A DNA stretch of 64,000 nt, taken from Oscillospiraceae bacterium. GTDB taxonomy: Bacteria > Bacillota > Clostridia > Oscillospirales > WRJC01. This document shows positions 54,184 through 62,767 of this stretch, one piece after another (position 1 is the first letter of the stretch; the number at the start of each line of letters is the position of its first letter). The notes beneath the pieces were generated by a model. It was not told where the DNA came from and did no database searches. It saw only the letters and a list, made by a program, of their open reading frames with translations. Position numbers and translations under genes: made by a program. The DNA lies in contig WRHM01000003.1 in assembly GCA_009783265.1 (NCBI GenBank), positions 151,863-215,862 on the forward strand, written 5' to 3'.

Positions 54184-54273
54184 GGAGAAGTACTCAAGTG
54201 GTGAAGAGGTTCCTCTGCTAAGGGAATAGGGCGAGTGATTGTCGCGTGGGTTCAAATCCCACCTTCTCCGCCA
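54184..54273 (+). tRNA. tRNA-Ser, anticodon GCU
   Basis: The acceptor arms GGAGAAG (54184-54190) and CTTCTCC (54263-54269) pair perfectly, followed by G and an encoded CCA (54271-54273). The anticodon loop reads CTGCTAA within a CCTCT...AGGGA region. A long variable arm and the T-arm GTGGGTTCAAATCCCAC (54247-54262 region) are present, as expected for serine tRNA reading AGC/AGU. A serine-recombinase gene starts its 3' end 76 nt away, so this locus may be near an integration site. Confidence 0.95.
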
Positions 54274-54280
54274 GTTCACT

Positions 54281-54302
54281 AATATCCAAAAACGTGGATA
54301 TT
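54281..54302 (+). terminator. Short hairpin after tRNA-Ser
   Basis: AATATCC (54281-54287) pairs with GGATATT (54296-54302), 7 bp with an 8-nt loop, 8 nt after the CCA end. There is only a weak T-tract, so it could equally be part of a recombinase attachment site. Confidence 0.35.
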
Positions 54303-54349
54303 GCGATAAAAATAGGGCTTATTGAAAGTGCCTTTGAAGGGGTTGGCTT

Positions 54350-56005
54350 TCAGGAAGCCCTGTTTTCGTTCTTGGAGTTCTTTAAACCGCACCTATAAAA
54401 TATCTCCAAGTTTAAAGTTTTTTCTCCATTGGTATCGGAGATTTCGCTTACTTCAATGCGACTAATCAGTTCAACCGCTATCGCCCGCGTGACTGCATCA
54501 ACTTTCAGACACTCTTTGATACGAGTGATCCAACCAGTCAAATCCTGTTGTATACGCTGGCACTCGTCAAGTTCCAACTCCATTTGTCCAACGTCGGTTA
54601 TGAGTTTCGTTTGCTCATTTTCATATTTTGCCGCCATGCGCTTAAATGTATCTGCGGTTATCTCACCGGCGATCTTATCTTCGTAAAGATTTTGCAAAAT
54701 CCCGTCGATTTCCTTTATCCGATTTTTGGATTCACGGATATTTTTTTCGTAGCGGGAAATGTTCTTATCCTTGAAAGCGTCGTTGGCTTTGAGAATACGG
54801 TCAATCAACTTTTTCTCGTCCTTGACGGCTAACACAGCGTATTTTTGAATATCCGTTAAGACGGCTTCATACAACACATCATAATCAATCCTATGTGGAG
54901 GGCAGACATTTTTACCTTTTTGCTGATATGTACTACAACGGTAGAATTCATCGGTGCAGGTTTTCTTTTCTTTACGGTTGAAAATCATATTGCCGCCGCA
55001 GTCGGCGCATTTTATAATTCCGGCGAAAATGCTAACTTCGCCGTCTGCGCTGCGCCGAACTGTCTCACGCTTGTTCTTTGAGCCTATACGCTGAGCTTCG
55101 TCCCATTGGTCTTTTGAGATTAAGGGTTCATGAGTTCCCTCAACGATCACCCAGTCATCGAAAGATTTACAAATTATGCGCTTGTTTTTGAATGATGTTA
55201 CCGCCCTTTTGCCGTTTGATATTGCTCCGTAATAAGCGGGATTTTTCAAAATATTCATTACACTTCCGCTGCCCCATGAGTTTTTATTATTCCTGAAAGG
55301 GTTAGGTTTGCCGATTGTAGAATAAAAATATTCGTTGGGCGGAGTTATGCCGTCACGGTTAAGCAAATCCGCTATGGCTCTTGCTGGTGTACCGTTTAAG
55401 TACAATTCAAAAATTCTAACGACATTTTGAGATACATTTTCGTCCACAATCAGTATATGTTTATCCTCTTGTGACTTTATATAACCATACGGGGCGCGGC
55501 TGTTGGCAAACTTGCCCTGCTCTGCCATCAGCTTTTTTGTTGAGCGGACTTTACGACTTATATCAGCGGCGTACATCTCGTTCATGATCTCTTTTATTGG
55601 AGTTGAAACGTCGTAACAATCGTTGTTTATGCTGTCGTGATTGTCATGTATGGCGATATATCGTACTCCCATTTCGGAAAATAATTCGCGGTGTCTGCCC
55701 GCCTCAATGTAGTTTCGTCCCAAGCGCGATAAATCCTTTGTAATTACACAGTTGATTTTACCGTTTTCTATGTCGTTCATCATTTCTTGAAACCCCGGAC
55801 GTTTGAATGTCGTACCCGTCACATCGTCATCAATGTAGACTTTATATACAGTCCAGCCCTGTTGTTCTGCGTAAGAGATAAGCATCGCCTGTTGATTTTC
55901 GATGCTCAGGCTTACGTCTTTTCTGCCGTTTTTCAAGTCCTCTCTTGAGAGACGGCAATATATAGCGACAAGAACTGCCGCTGCTATTTTTAATGCTGTT
56001 TTCAT
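54350..56005 (-). CDS. Large serine recombinase
   Basis: The 551-aa protein has the resolvase catalytic domain with the nucleophile S20 in IYCRLSRED, DDDVTGTTFKRPGF and DLSRLGRN (91-98). A recombinase domain follows (about 190-290: PYGYIKSQ, YLNGTPARAIADLLN, NPAYYGAISNGKR), then a zinc ribbon (CADCGGNM...FYRCSTYQQKGKNVC), a coiled coil (about 400-490) and a C-terminal tail. It belongs to the family that moves conjugative and mobilisable transposons of Clostridia and catalyses site-specific integration and excision. AAAGGAG lies upstream. Its 3' end faces the tRNA-Ser gene 76 nt away. Confidence 0.93.
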   Translation of the reverse strand: MKTALKIAAAVLVAIYCRLSREDLKNGRKDVSLSIENQQAMLISYAEQQGWTVYKVYIDDDVTGTTFKRPGFQEMMNDIENGKINCVITKDLSRLGRNYIEAGRHRELFSEMGVRYIAIHDNHDSINNDCYDVSTPIKEIMNEMYAADISRKVRSTKKLMAEQGKFANSRAPYGYIKSQEDKHILIVDENVSQNVVRIFELYLNGTPARAIADLLNRDGITPPNEYFYSTIGKPNPFRNNKNSWGSGSVMNILKNPAYYGAISNGKRAVTSFKNKRIICKSFDDWVIVEGTHEPLISKDQWDEAQRIGSKNKRETVRRSADGEVSIFAGIIKCADCGGNMIFNRKEKKTCTDEFYRCSTYQQKGKNVCPPHRIDYDVLYEAVLTDIQKYAVLAVKDEKKLIDRILKANDAFKDKNISRYEKNIRESKNRIKEIDGILQNLYEDKIAGEITADTFKRMAAKYENEQTKLITDVGQMELELDECQRIQQDLTGWITRIKECLKVDAVTRAIAVELISRIEVSEISDTNGEKTLNLEIFYRCGLKNSKNENRAS

Positions 56006-56088
56006 ATTACTCCTTTCGTGAAAAACAGCGTATTATGTCAGGAATGCCTATGTATATTATATCACAAACATTCCCGACAATCAAGATG

Positions 56089-56253
56089 TTACGCAGATTT
56101 TTCTTTTAGTTTTGTACTTATTATCGAAAAAAGAATGTCATATAAATTCTTTTCGGGATAGAAGTAACTTTTCACGTTTACGGTCAGATTTTTTATTTTT
56201 AACGAACTGGTTTTATATTCGCAATTTGTTTTCGTTTTTTCTTTAATGGCCAT
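56089..56253 (-). CDS. Small transposon ORF (54 aa), TnpW-like
   Basis: AGGAG stands 8 nt before ATG 56253 and the stop is at 56089-56091, 83 nt before the recombinase start on the same strand. The 54-aa product (MAIKEKTKTNCEYKTSSLKIKN... ending STKLKEKSA) has the short 'hydrophobic strand, aromatic-F-x(5)-L-x-x-I-L-x-x-I' pattern of the tiny TnpW-type proteins often found just upstream of Tn4451-like serine recombinases. The similarity is from memory and modest. Function unknown. Confidence 0.5.
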   Translation of the reverse strand: MAIKEKTKTNCEYKTSSLKIKNLTVNVKSYFYPEKNLYDILFSIISTKLKEKSA

Positions 56254-56318
56254 ACTGAAATCTCCTAATACTATATTTCACGCGGAATTGTGACCGCGAC
56301 CTATTGATCCCGCATTAC

Positions 56319-56339
56319 CGGGGGCAACGTATGCCCCCG
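56319..56339. repeat. G/C-rich hairpin in the gap before the TnpW-like ORF
   Basis: CGGGGGCA (56319-56326) pairs with TGCCCCCG (56332-56339). It lies in the 184-nt gap between the small ORF and the 197-aa gene and could stop transcription from the gene upstream. No other feature is seen in this gap. Confidence 0.45.
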
Positions 56340-56437
56340 CCACTCTGCTATCTATGTCCTCTGCTATTTGTAAGTTATATTAATTAAAACAAAATTCACC
56401 ATTAGTCAACGAGTAAAGATTTATCAAGCATTAAAAG

Positions 56438-57031
56438 TCAATCATAAAAACAAAGATTATGAGCCGCACAAATGAAGCCGTTGTAGAATAAACCAAGATC
56501 GGGATTTGAACAATTCGCTGCGTATTCCATTATGTTGTCGCCGATTTTACTGTCGAAGTCTGTTGTTCCTTCAGTTTCGTCCCCGAAATGAAGCCCACAA
56601 GAACATAGAGTAACTAAGCCTATTTCCCCAAAGAATTCGCATATATAACCGCAACCGCTGTCTTCGGAATCTGTAAATTCGGGTATATCGTCTGCGCCGA
56701 AATACTTAATGTCGTCTTCGCAACGAATGCGAACGGGAAACAAATCAATTATTTCGCGGTAAGTTAAGTCACTCATGCGTTTAAATATCATGAAGTATAA
56801 ATTTATACAATCTTGCAATTTATACTTATTCTCTTCTTCGGATTCGTTGTCCTGCGTGTTGATGAAATTTACGACGAACCAGATTAACATCATTTCAGCC
56901 CGCTTATCGTCGATAGTTGTTTCGCCAGCATCGATTTGCTGAATACAATCGAGAGTCTTCTCGTACCATTTCGCATTTTCTCCGATTGGCTCGTTTTCAA
57001 AATCGAACCACTCTTTAAGAGTTTTAAACAT
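56438..57031 (-). CDS. Unrecognised acidic protein (197 aa) of the mobile element
   Basis: GGAGG lies upstream of the ATG. The 197-aa product is strongly acidic, with an N-terminal helical part (MFKTLKEWFDFENEPIG...AEMMLIWFVVNFINTQD), an acidic middle (FGADDIPEFTDSEDSGCGYICEF) and a C-terminus rich in Cys/Gly (SCGLHFGDE, NCSNPDLGLFYNGFICAAHNLCFYD). No signal peptide or known motif is seen. Acidity could suit an anti-restriction or DNA-mimic role, but this is speculation. The upstream 137-nt gap shows only a short GGGGAA/TTCCC hairpin. Confidence 0.6.
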   Translation of the reverse strand: MFKTLKEWFDFENEPIGENAKWYEKTLDCIQQIDAGETTIDDKRAEMMLIWFVVNFINTQDNESEEENKYKLQDCINLYFMIFKRMSDLTYREIIDLFPVRIRCEDDIKYFGADDIPEFTDSEDSGCGYICEFFGEIGLVTLCSCGLHFGDETEGTTDFDSKIGDNIMEYAANCSNPDLGLFYNGFICAAHNLCFYD

Positions 57032-57168
57032 TTTAATTTCCTCCAGATTTTTAATAAATTTATTTTGGTTATATCAATATAATAAAAATTATAATTGATT
57101 TGAATGTAATATTGTGGATCAAACAGGGAACTTTCCCCGTTTATCCCGCATATTTATAAGATCATAGG

Positions 57169-58587
57169 TTATGTAAGTCTTATACCCCAAAAGCCCCGCA
57201 TTTGTGAAGATAATCCTTTTTTTGTCCGCCCCTCAACTACTCCCACATCTCCCAAATTTTCCAATATATATGCCCTTACCTGTTGTTCGGTTAAAGGTCT
57301 TACTTTATTATCTGCGCAACGAGTGCAGTACATTTGATAAAAATATTCTGTTGGCATAAAAGATTCGAGTGTATCGTCGATAACGCAAAATTCATCCAGT
57401 ATTTCTTGCACTTCACTATATTTATCAACAAAATATTTACGATTATCTTCAATACCTTCGATTTGAAAAAAGTCAGAATTGCTTTCGACCATTTCTTCGA
57501 AAGTTGTAATCGCAAAATCGGCAATAATGCTTAATTCCTGCTTTATTTCTTCAAGAAATTCTTTGTCATGCCCCTTTTTTACAGTGCTATTTTTGAAATT
57601 TAATACAAGAATTTTATTTGCCAGCGTTTCGATTACAGCCCGATGCGCTTGTATTACATCTTCTCCAGATAATACAAACCAAGTGGTAATTAATTCCAAG
57701 CTATAAGTGCCATTAGTTTTTACACTCAGCAATGGATTATTAGAAAGTTTTAAGAGCGGATAAACATATTTTTTTTGCAATTCATAAACGGTGCCGCAAT
57801 CATTAAGCGTAATATCGTGGAGCAATGGTTGTTTATCCTGTTCAAATAACTGTTTGAAACTAAAATTACGGACAAATTCAGCACCGACTAATATCTTTAT
57901 CAAATTTAACAACATAGTTATTGCATGTAATGGACCTATCAACAATAAAACGCGTTTACGCGCGGTGTCATTTGCCAAGATAGCACCGATAATTTGTAAT
58001 ATTAATAATATTTGACTTTGTTGTCGAGCAGTTAAATTGTTTATGAATTCCTCAAATACCGGGCAATCAGCTTCATTTATATGCGTCGTAGGTTCACAAT
58101 TAAATACTATCTCCGATCGAGTTCCATCAAAATTATCCTTGTTAGTATTAATTAATTCTGAAAGAAATTCTTCCTTTTTTATTTCGTTGGATTTATTGTT
58201 TAAACGCAGAGAGTCTTTATGAGACAATTTTTCTTTAGAGGCAAATGATCTTCGAACTAAATTTTCGGAAGGAATTGATGTATCCGATTCTGAGACATTA
58301 ATAAAAGCATCGAAACTTTCTTCGCCAGTTTCGGTTCCGCAATTCGTAAAATTTTGCAGGGCTTCGTCAATATCGTCAACTTCTTCGCTTTCAATATTCT
58401 CCACAATTTTTTCTTGCGAATTGTACTTAGAATAACTTTTATTTACATCGGCAAATTCTTCAGCCTTTTTCCAATATTTATCGGTTTCGATACTATTTAC
58501 CACTATTCCTTTATCAGAGGGATGGGGTAGCTCTCCCTCGATAAAGGTCTGTAATTCATCGGATATATCGTCATTTTCTCTTTTCAT
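57169..58587 (-). CDS. D5-primase/helicase-like protein with degraded P-loop
   Basis: The 472-aa protein has an acidic, probably disordered first half (about 1-195). A segment at about 200-245 (QSQILLILQIIGAIL, RKRVLLLIGPLHAITMLLNLIKILVG, FSFKQLFEQ) aligns by eye with the D5/P4-type ATPase P-loop region, but GPxGxGKS/T has become GPLHAITM. The C-terminus (about 415-472: PTEYFYQMYCTRCADNKVRPLTEQQVRAYILENLG, GVVEGRTKKGL, RGFWGIRL; shown in parts) matches the winged helix that closes phage/plasmid primases. ATP use is therefore unlikely. It probably acts in element replication or is a relic. It abuts the upstream 222-aa gene without a gap. Confidence 0.6.
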   Translation of the reverse strand: MKRENDDISDELQTFIEGELPHPSDKGIVVNSIETDKYWKKAEEFADVNKSYSKYNSQEKIVENIESEEVDDIDEALQNFTNCGTETGEESFDAFINVSESDTSIPSENLVRRSFASKEKLSHKDSLRLNNKSNEIKKEEFLSELINTNKDNFDGTRSEIVFNCEPTTHINEADCPVFEEFINNLTARQQSQILLILQIIGAILANDTARKRVLLLIGPLHAITMLLNLIKILVGAEFVRNFSFKQLFEQDKQPLLHDITLNDCGTVYELQKKYVYPLLKLSNNPLLSVKTNGTYSLELITTWFVLSGEDVIQAHRAVIETLANKILVLNFKNSTVKKGHDKEFLEEIKQELSIIADFAITTFEEMVESNSDFFQIEGIEDNRKYFVDKYSEVQEILDEFCVIDDTLESFMPTEYFYQMYCTRCADNKVRPLTEQQVRAYILENLGDVGVVEGRTKKGLSSQMRGFWGIRLT

Positions 58588-59256
58588 TTACGTCACTTCC
58601 GATCTACAATTACTCTTTTCACCGATTCGAACGTAGTTTTGGTTGACTATTACCGCCGTCTTGCATTCGTTTTTAATTATCTTATAAAACATCTTGCATA
58701 TTCTATCGGGATCAGTTTTTTTGGAAAAGTTAATGTCAACTTCCGGAGGCTCACCGACACGTTCGTTGCTTATAACGGCAATAAAATGAAAATTTTCTTT
58801 AGATTCTTTATTACTTACATCTTCGACTTTTGCATAAATATGTAAATAATCGAATAAATCTGAAACAGGTTCGGGTGAATATAAACAAATTTTGTCTTTC
58901 TTTGAATGTGCATATAAGTCTAATCGGCTAATATAGGGTTTGTCCGTCTCCTCACGCAAAATAAATATATCCGAATCTGCAATATCTGTGATTATATCAT
59001 CGTAAGCGTCAAATTGCGGAATTATCTCTAATCCTGTTAGAAAAAATCTTAATTTCTTATCTTTGACTTCCGAAATTGCCAACTCTACTATCCGGAACTG
59101 TCGTTTTGCAAATTCTAAATATGCCCCGCCGTTCGGGTTTAAAAGTAAATGCAACCATTTTCCATTTCTTTTGCTTCGCATTTCGATAAACTTTTCTTCG
59201 TCAATCACGCGAGCGGCGGTTGTTTTGTTATATTCGGGTTCGTATATTGTTATCAT
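58588..59256 (-). CDS. Unrecognised protein (222 aa) directly upstream of the D5-like gene
   Basis: The stop codon is immediately followed by the start of the D5-like gene, so the two are one translational unit. The 222-aa product is mixed alpha/beta with many charged residues (MITIYEPEYNKTTAARVIDEEKF...NECKTAVIVNQNYVRIGEKSN). In phage-like primase pairs this position is often held by a primase/polymerase domain, but no catalytic motif is recognised. A GAAAGG lies directly against the ATG, an unusually short spacing. Function not assigned. Confidence 0.6.
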   Translation of the reverse strand: MITIYEPEYNKTTAARVIDEEKFIEMRSKRNGKWLHLLLNPNGGAYLEFAKRQFRIVELAISEVKDKKLRFFLTGLEIIPQFDAYDDIITDIADSDIFILREETDKPYISRLDLYAHSKKDKICLYSPEPVSDLFDYLHIYAKVEDVSNKESKENFHFIAVISNERVGEPPEVDINFSKKTDPDRICKMFYKIIKNECKTAVIVNQNYVRIGEKSNCRSEVT

Positions 59257-59696
59257 CCTTTCTATGATTATTTTCGTTTGGGCTCAATGTTATTTCCCGA
59301 TAAAATCACTCTCCTATATTAAAAGTCTTAGCTGATACCACGACCTCCTTTGATTTTTCATGATATATTTTTTGAATCCACTTTGACTTTAATTGATATT
59401 CATTGGTTCTGTAATAAAATTATCCTATATATTTATAAATAAAATTCAAAAGTTTTATGGAAAATTTATAAAATGACAAGGAATGAAACTAATGTGCAAT
59501 ATATTTTTGATTTATCCCAATTCACCTAATAATTCTAATAAGTTCATTTTCTGCTCATAATTCGATTATAATTTGATTATAATTTGTCGCGGATAAACTA
59601 TTCATCTATATTCATAAATTGCATAAAAATAAAAACCACTGATTTTGTGACCAGTGATTTTTTATTATTCCTTATTTTTGTACAGAGCGAGCGGAC
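59257..59696. other. AT-rich intergenic region (440 nt) in the mobile element
   Basis: No gene is supported here. It contains a tandem direct repeat GATTATAATTT (59574-59584 and 59585-59595), several TATAAT-like boxes and, near the end of the 648-aa gene, a clear minus-strand terminator. The strand toward the 222-aa gene could carry its promoter, but no convincing -35/-10 pair was found. Confidence 0.55.
59636..59660 (-). terminator. Rho-independent terminator after the 648-aa gene
   Basis: On the minus strand ATCACTG and CAGTGGT pair across a 10-nt loop and are followed by TTTTTATTTTT. It is about 37 nt downstream of the 648-aa gene stop codon and isolates that gene from the primase-like pair. 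Confidence 0.78.
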
Positions 59697-61643
59697 TTAC
59701 AGTTTTGAAAATTCGCTTTCCAATAAGCCTGTCAAATTTTCCGCCGCTTTATGTAAATCATTTAAGATTGTATCATAATTGAAACTGAAAAATGTTTTGA
59801 ATAAAGATTCTATAAGATATGATTCTATTTCTTTTATAATACGATACTCTTTCATAAAATCATATTGCCTATAATAACCAATAAGAAATTTTTCTTTGAG
59901 ATATAAGAATTCTTCGGCAGTTATCTTTTTATTATTATAATACTTTTTTAACAGATTAATTGTTTTATCATGGTTATAATTAATAAATATTTCACGGAAA
60001 ACTAATTTCAAGTCATAATCAGAACCGGGATTAAAGTTCATTTGTGTAATTTCGTTGATAGAATCGATAAACTTTTCGGCTTCTTCTATTTTCTGATAAA
60101 AATCCTCCATTGTTCCTTTTTTGGTATCTCTTTCTGTGATAAATCTTTCAAAGTCAATTTCCCCATTTTCCCAGCTATCAAATAATTTTTTATTTTTTTT
60201 AACCATTGCTTCTTGTTCTTCATGCGAGAGTTCCGAATATTCAAGTTGTAAATTATATATCTTTTCTTTCCTTATATTATATGCCTTTTCCATGCGCTCA
60301 ACTTTTGGACTTTTTTCTGTTGCATTTTTCAACAAATCCGAATTGATTTGATTATCCGTTCTATGAACATTATATGCTTTCAGATAAGTTATAAATATAT
60401 TGAATGCCTCAAAAATATCGTCTTTATTTAAAGGCTTACTATATTCAAATAAAAATAACGGGTTTGCAAGATCTTTAATTCTTTGAAGTAAGTTATTTAA
60501 AATCTCTTTTCTTTTTTCTTTTGATATAATCGGGTATTCTTTATTTTTTTCATCAACTAATATACGAGCGCGACAAAATTCTATAAATGAATGTACTGTT
60601 AAGAACAAATAGTCTGTAAGATAGCCGTAATATATATATTCAATATCATTTGTGTTTTTATATAATATAATATTATCCTTTATTTCGGTATTTATATTGG
60701 AAATAAAATTTAAGATTTTAATATAATTTTTTTTTATTACTTCGAATTTATCTTTCTGGCTTATAGTTCGATCTTCGTCTGGGCTTGTCCTGAAAATAGA
60801 TTCAGCGGCGAACCGTACACCGTAATCAGTAAATACGACAGGACGATTTATAAATATGATTTTATTTAGCAGCAATATATTATAGGTAGATACTAAATCA
60901 AGATTGTAATTATATAATTCATGATTGATAAACCATAATGAATTAATAAGAAGCTCATAAAAATCCCGATAGCCATAATGATTTATATATTGATTCCTGT
61001 ATAATTTTCCGATTTTTTTCTTGTCTTTATTCTGATTTAATATATTTTTATTTTTAATTAATGCTTCATGCGAATTTTTCTCTAACTTAAATAATTCGGA
61101 CAACGCGGTTTTTATATTAGCTTTTATAGGTTCGTATATTTGTTTATCCTCGCTTGATACAGGTGGATGTGACAACAATTTCTCTATTAATGGGTCTATC
61201 ACAATTTTCTCTGAAATATCATATATAAAATTCAAATCTAAATAAAGGTCTCTTTTGGAAATATTATATAGTAAATTCCGATTATTGTCGCTGTTAATAT
61301 TTATAATGTATAATTTTTTGATAAACCTCTCTATGGAATGCTTATCGTAATTTTCTATCGGGAAATCACTAAATGGATGCTCTATATTGCTGAATTTATT
61401 ATATAAATACTCTAATTGTTTTCTTATAGACTCTATTATAGTATTTATGGTCGTCATATTTTTAAAATTTGTTTTATTCATACATATGTTCTCTAATTGA
61501 TCTTTTCTATTTTGGCTTAATTTTTTGGTATATTTCATAACGAGTGCTGTATTACCGTTGCTACATTTTTTGCATGTTTCTTCACAATATACTTCTGCGG
61601 CTAATTTTTTATACTGTATAGTTATTTTCATACGCACCTGCAT
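59697..61643 (-). CDS. Unrecognised large protein (648 aa) of the mobile element
   Basis: The 648-aa product is Lys/Asn/Ile/Tyr-rich and almost wholly helical. It has a short Cys stretch near the N-terminus (EVYCEETCKKCSNGN, C19, C23, C26), hydrophobic helices around 225-265 and 350-370 that are not clearly transmembrane, and a charged coiled-coil-like part at about 455-545 (ERMEKAYNIRKEKIYNLQ, ELSHEEQEAMVKKNKKLFDSWENGE). No family is recognised. The start may also be ATG 61631. It lies beside TTGCC iterons (61718-61827) and has its own terminator. The gene is expressed as a single unit, possibly element replication, defence or abortive infection. Confidence 0.6.
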   Translation of the reverse strand: MQVRMKITIQYKKLAAEVYCEETCKKCSNGNTALVMKYTKKLSQNRKDQLENICMNKTNFKNMTTINTIIESIRKQLEYLYNKFSNIEHPFSDFPIENYDKHSIERFIKKLYIININSDNNRNLLYNISKRDLYLDLNFIYDISEKIVIDPLIEKLLSHPPVSSEDKQIYEPIKANIKTALSELFKLEKNSHEALIKNKNILNQNKDKKKIGKLYRNQYINHYGYRDFYELLINSLWFINHELYNYNLDLVSTYNILLLNKIIFINRPVVFTDYGVRFAAESIFRTSPDEDRTISQKDKFEVIKKNYIKILNFISNINTEIKDNIILYKNTNDIEYIYYGYLTDYLFLTVHSFIEFCRARILVDEKNKEYPIISKEKRKEILNNLLQRIKDLANPLFLFEYSKPLNKDDIFEAFNIFITYLKAYNVHRTDNQINSDLLKNATEKSPKVERMEKAYNIRKEKIYNLQLEYSELSHEEQEAMVKKNKKLFDSWENGEIDFERFITERDTKKGTMEDFYQKIEEAEKFIDSINEITQMNFNPGSDYDLKLVFREIFINYNHDKTINLLKKYYNNKKITAEEFLYLKEKFLIGYYRQYDFMKEYRIIKEIESYLIESLFKTFFSFNYDTILNDLHKAAENLTGLLESEFSKL

Positions 61644-61717
61644 TCTTTAATATATATCGTTAATTTATTTTGATTGCTTGCATTTCTTGAAATAAAGTGT
61701 AATTCGGATAAATGATA

Positions 61718-61827
61718 TTGCCACTGTTGCCGGCTTGCCATCATTTTTCGCATTTGAATATAGTGTAAAAAATCCAAATATTTATTTCCATATAAATAAT
61801 ATAGAGGCAAGGTGGCAAATGTGGCAA
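61718..61827. repeat. Two inverted clusters of TTGCC iterons between the 648-aa and ParB-like genes
   Basis: Cluster A (61718-61740, plus strand) reads TTGCCAC-TG-TTGCCGG-C-TTGCCA. Cluster B (61806-61827) read on the minus strand is TTGCCAC-AT-TTGCCAC-C-TTGCC. Spacing of the three TTGCC units is identical, 18 of 22 positions agree, and the clusters face each other across 65 AT-rich bases. This looks like a binding site array for an element-encoded protein, such as the ParB-like or the 648-aa product. Confidence 0.65.
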
Positions 61828-61906
61828 CACGATAACTCTACTATTATAAGCTATAGATCGTAATTTTCAGACTTTTTATTTGTTCTATAAAACTCCAATG
61901 CTTCAG

Positions 61907-62752
61907 CTATTTCAGTTTCAACATCGCTATCGTTATATTTGTCCGGAAATATTTTGACATAAGAGCCGGGTTCAGTTTAAACGGAGTTTTCTTATCTTTA
62001 GTATCTATATTTTCACCTTTCAAAATTTCCTCAATATTGTCACAGTTTAGCGTTCTCATTTGCGCCTTATATCTATCCCTCATCAACTTCGCTTTTTTTG
62101 TATCAAGTCTGTACTTTGGATTGTTCAACACTATATTTAAGTCGCGCTGTCCCAGTTTTGAAATAAAAGAAACATGATACGCAGACGTAAGTTTAAATTC
62201 ATTCTTATCAAGACGGTTTAACAGGGCAGGAATTAGCTCATTTATACACAAATAACACGCAACAGTCTCTCTGGATAATCCATGTTCATTAGCAATTTTG
62301 TCTCTCGCCGTCAACTTATGCGGATTTCCGTCAGAAGTTTTTGTTTTTTCATTTATCAAATCAGTCCGTTTACCCTGCTTTTTAATAGCGTTATGCCGCA
62401 TTGCAATAGCTTTCGCTTTTTCAGAGTGCAATAAATCCGCGAACGAACGCTGATAGAAATTTGTCTCTACTACTATCTCTACCGCTTCATCATCGGAAAT
62501 ATTTGCGTATATCCTTGCGGGAATAGTTGTAAATCCTGCCTTTTTTGCCGCTTCATATCTGTTATGCCCGCTCAGGATTTCATATATGTTTTCTTCACCC
62601 TCGAACGCTCTGACAATGATTGGGTGAATGATTCCTTTATCTCTGATACTTTCGACCAGTTGATTAAAATAATTGCCGGTACAGGGCTTGAACGGGTGCT
62701 TACTGAACGGTCTTAACTGGCTAATCTGCAACTCTTTTTCTTGTATGTTCAT
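61907..62752 (-). CDS. ParB/Spo0J-like protein with apparent C-terminal frameshift
   Basis: The 281-aa reading frame has the ParB/RepB nuclease-like domain (about 1-110): LRPFSKHPFK, SIRDKGIIHPIIVR, YEILSGHNRYEAAKKAGFTTIPARIY and VETNFYQRSF. A helix-turn-helix region follows (LTARDKIANEHGLSRETVACYL). It is the conjugative-transposon type, usually involved in DNA binding or partition. Near 61945-61949 the frame drifts: inserting one T in the TTTCC run restores YFPDKYNDSDVETEIAEALEFY and a stop at 61851-61853, a far more natural ParB-family ending than the present ITIAMLKLK. So the gene may be mutated or carry a single-base sequence error. Confidence 0.82.
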   Translation of the reverse strand: MNIQEKELQISQLRPFSKHPFKPCTGNYFNQLVESIRDKGIIHPIIVRAFEGEENIYEILSGHNRYEAAKKAGFTTIPARIYANISDDEAVEIVVETNFYQRSFADLLHSEKAKAIAMRHNAIKKQGKRTDLINEKTKTSDGNPHKLTARDKIANEHGLSRETVACYLCINELIPALLNRLDKNEFKLTSAYHVSFISKLGQRDLNIVLNNPKYRLDTKKAKLMRDRYKAQMRTLNCDNIEEILKGENIDTKDKKTPFKLNPALMSKYFRTNITIAMLKLK

Positions 62753-62767
62753 TTTACCCTCTCGAAT

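Larger units (their letters stand above)
54274..62760. mobile_element. Probable serine-recombinase mobile element beside tRNA-Ser; ends uncertain
   Basis: From the tRNA onward the core genes stop. The region holds a large serine recombinase, a TnpW-like small ORF, a D5-primase-like protein, unrecognised proteins, a ParB-like protein and iteron-like repeats, all on the minus strand. Base composition around 59-62 kb is more AT-rich. No terminal direct repeats were found by eye, so both borders are guesses; the aldo/keto reductase and the IS630 fragment may or may not belong. Confidence 0.5.

Noticed and set aside
59574..59595. Tandem GATTATAATTT repeat as an origin-type iteron
   Set aside because: Only two AT-rich copies, easily arising by chance in this composition.
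61628..61810. 60-aa minus-strand ORF upstream of the 648-aa gene
   Set aside because: It overlaps the 648-aa gene start, lies across the iteron clusters, has no ribosome site and shows no protein-like pattern.
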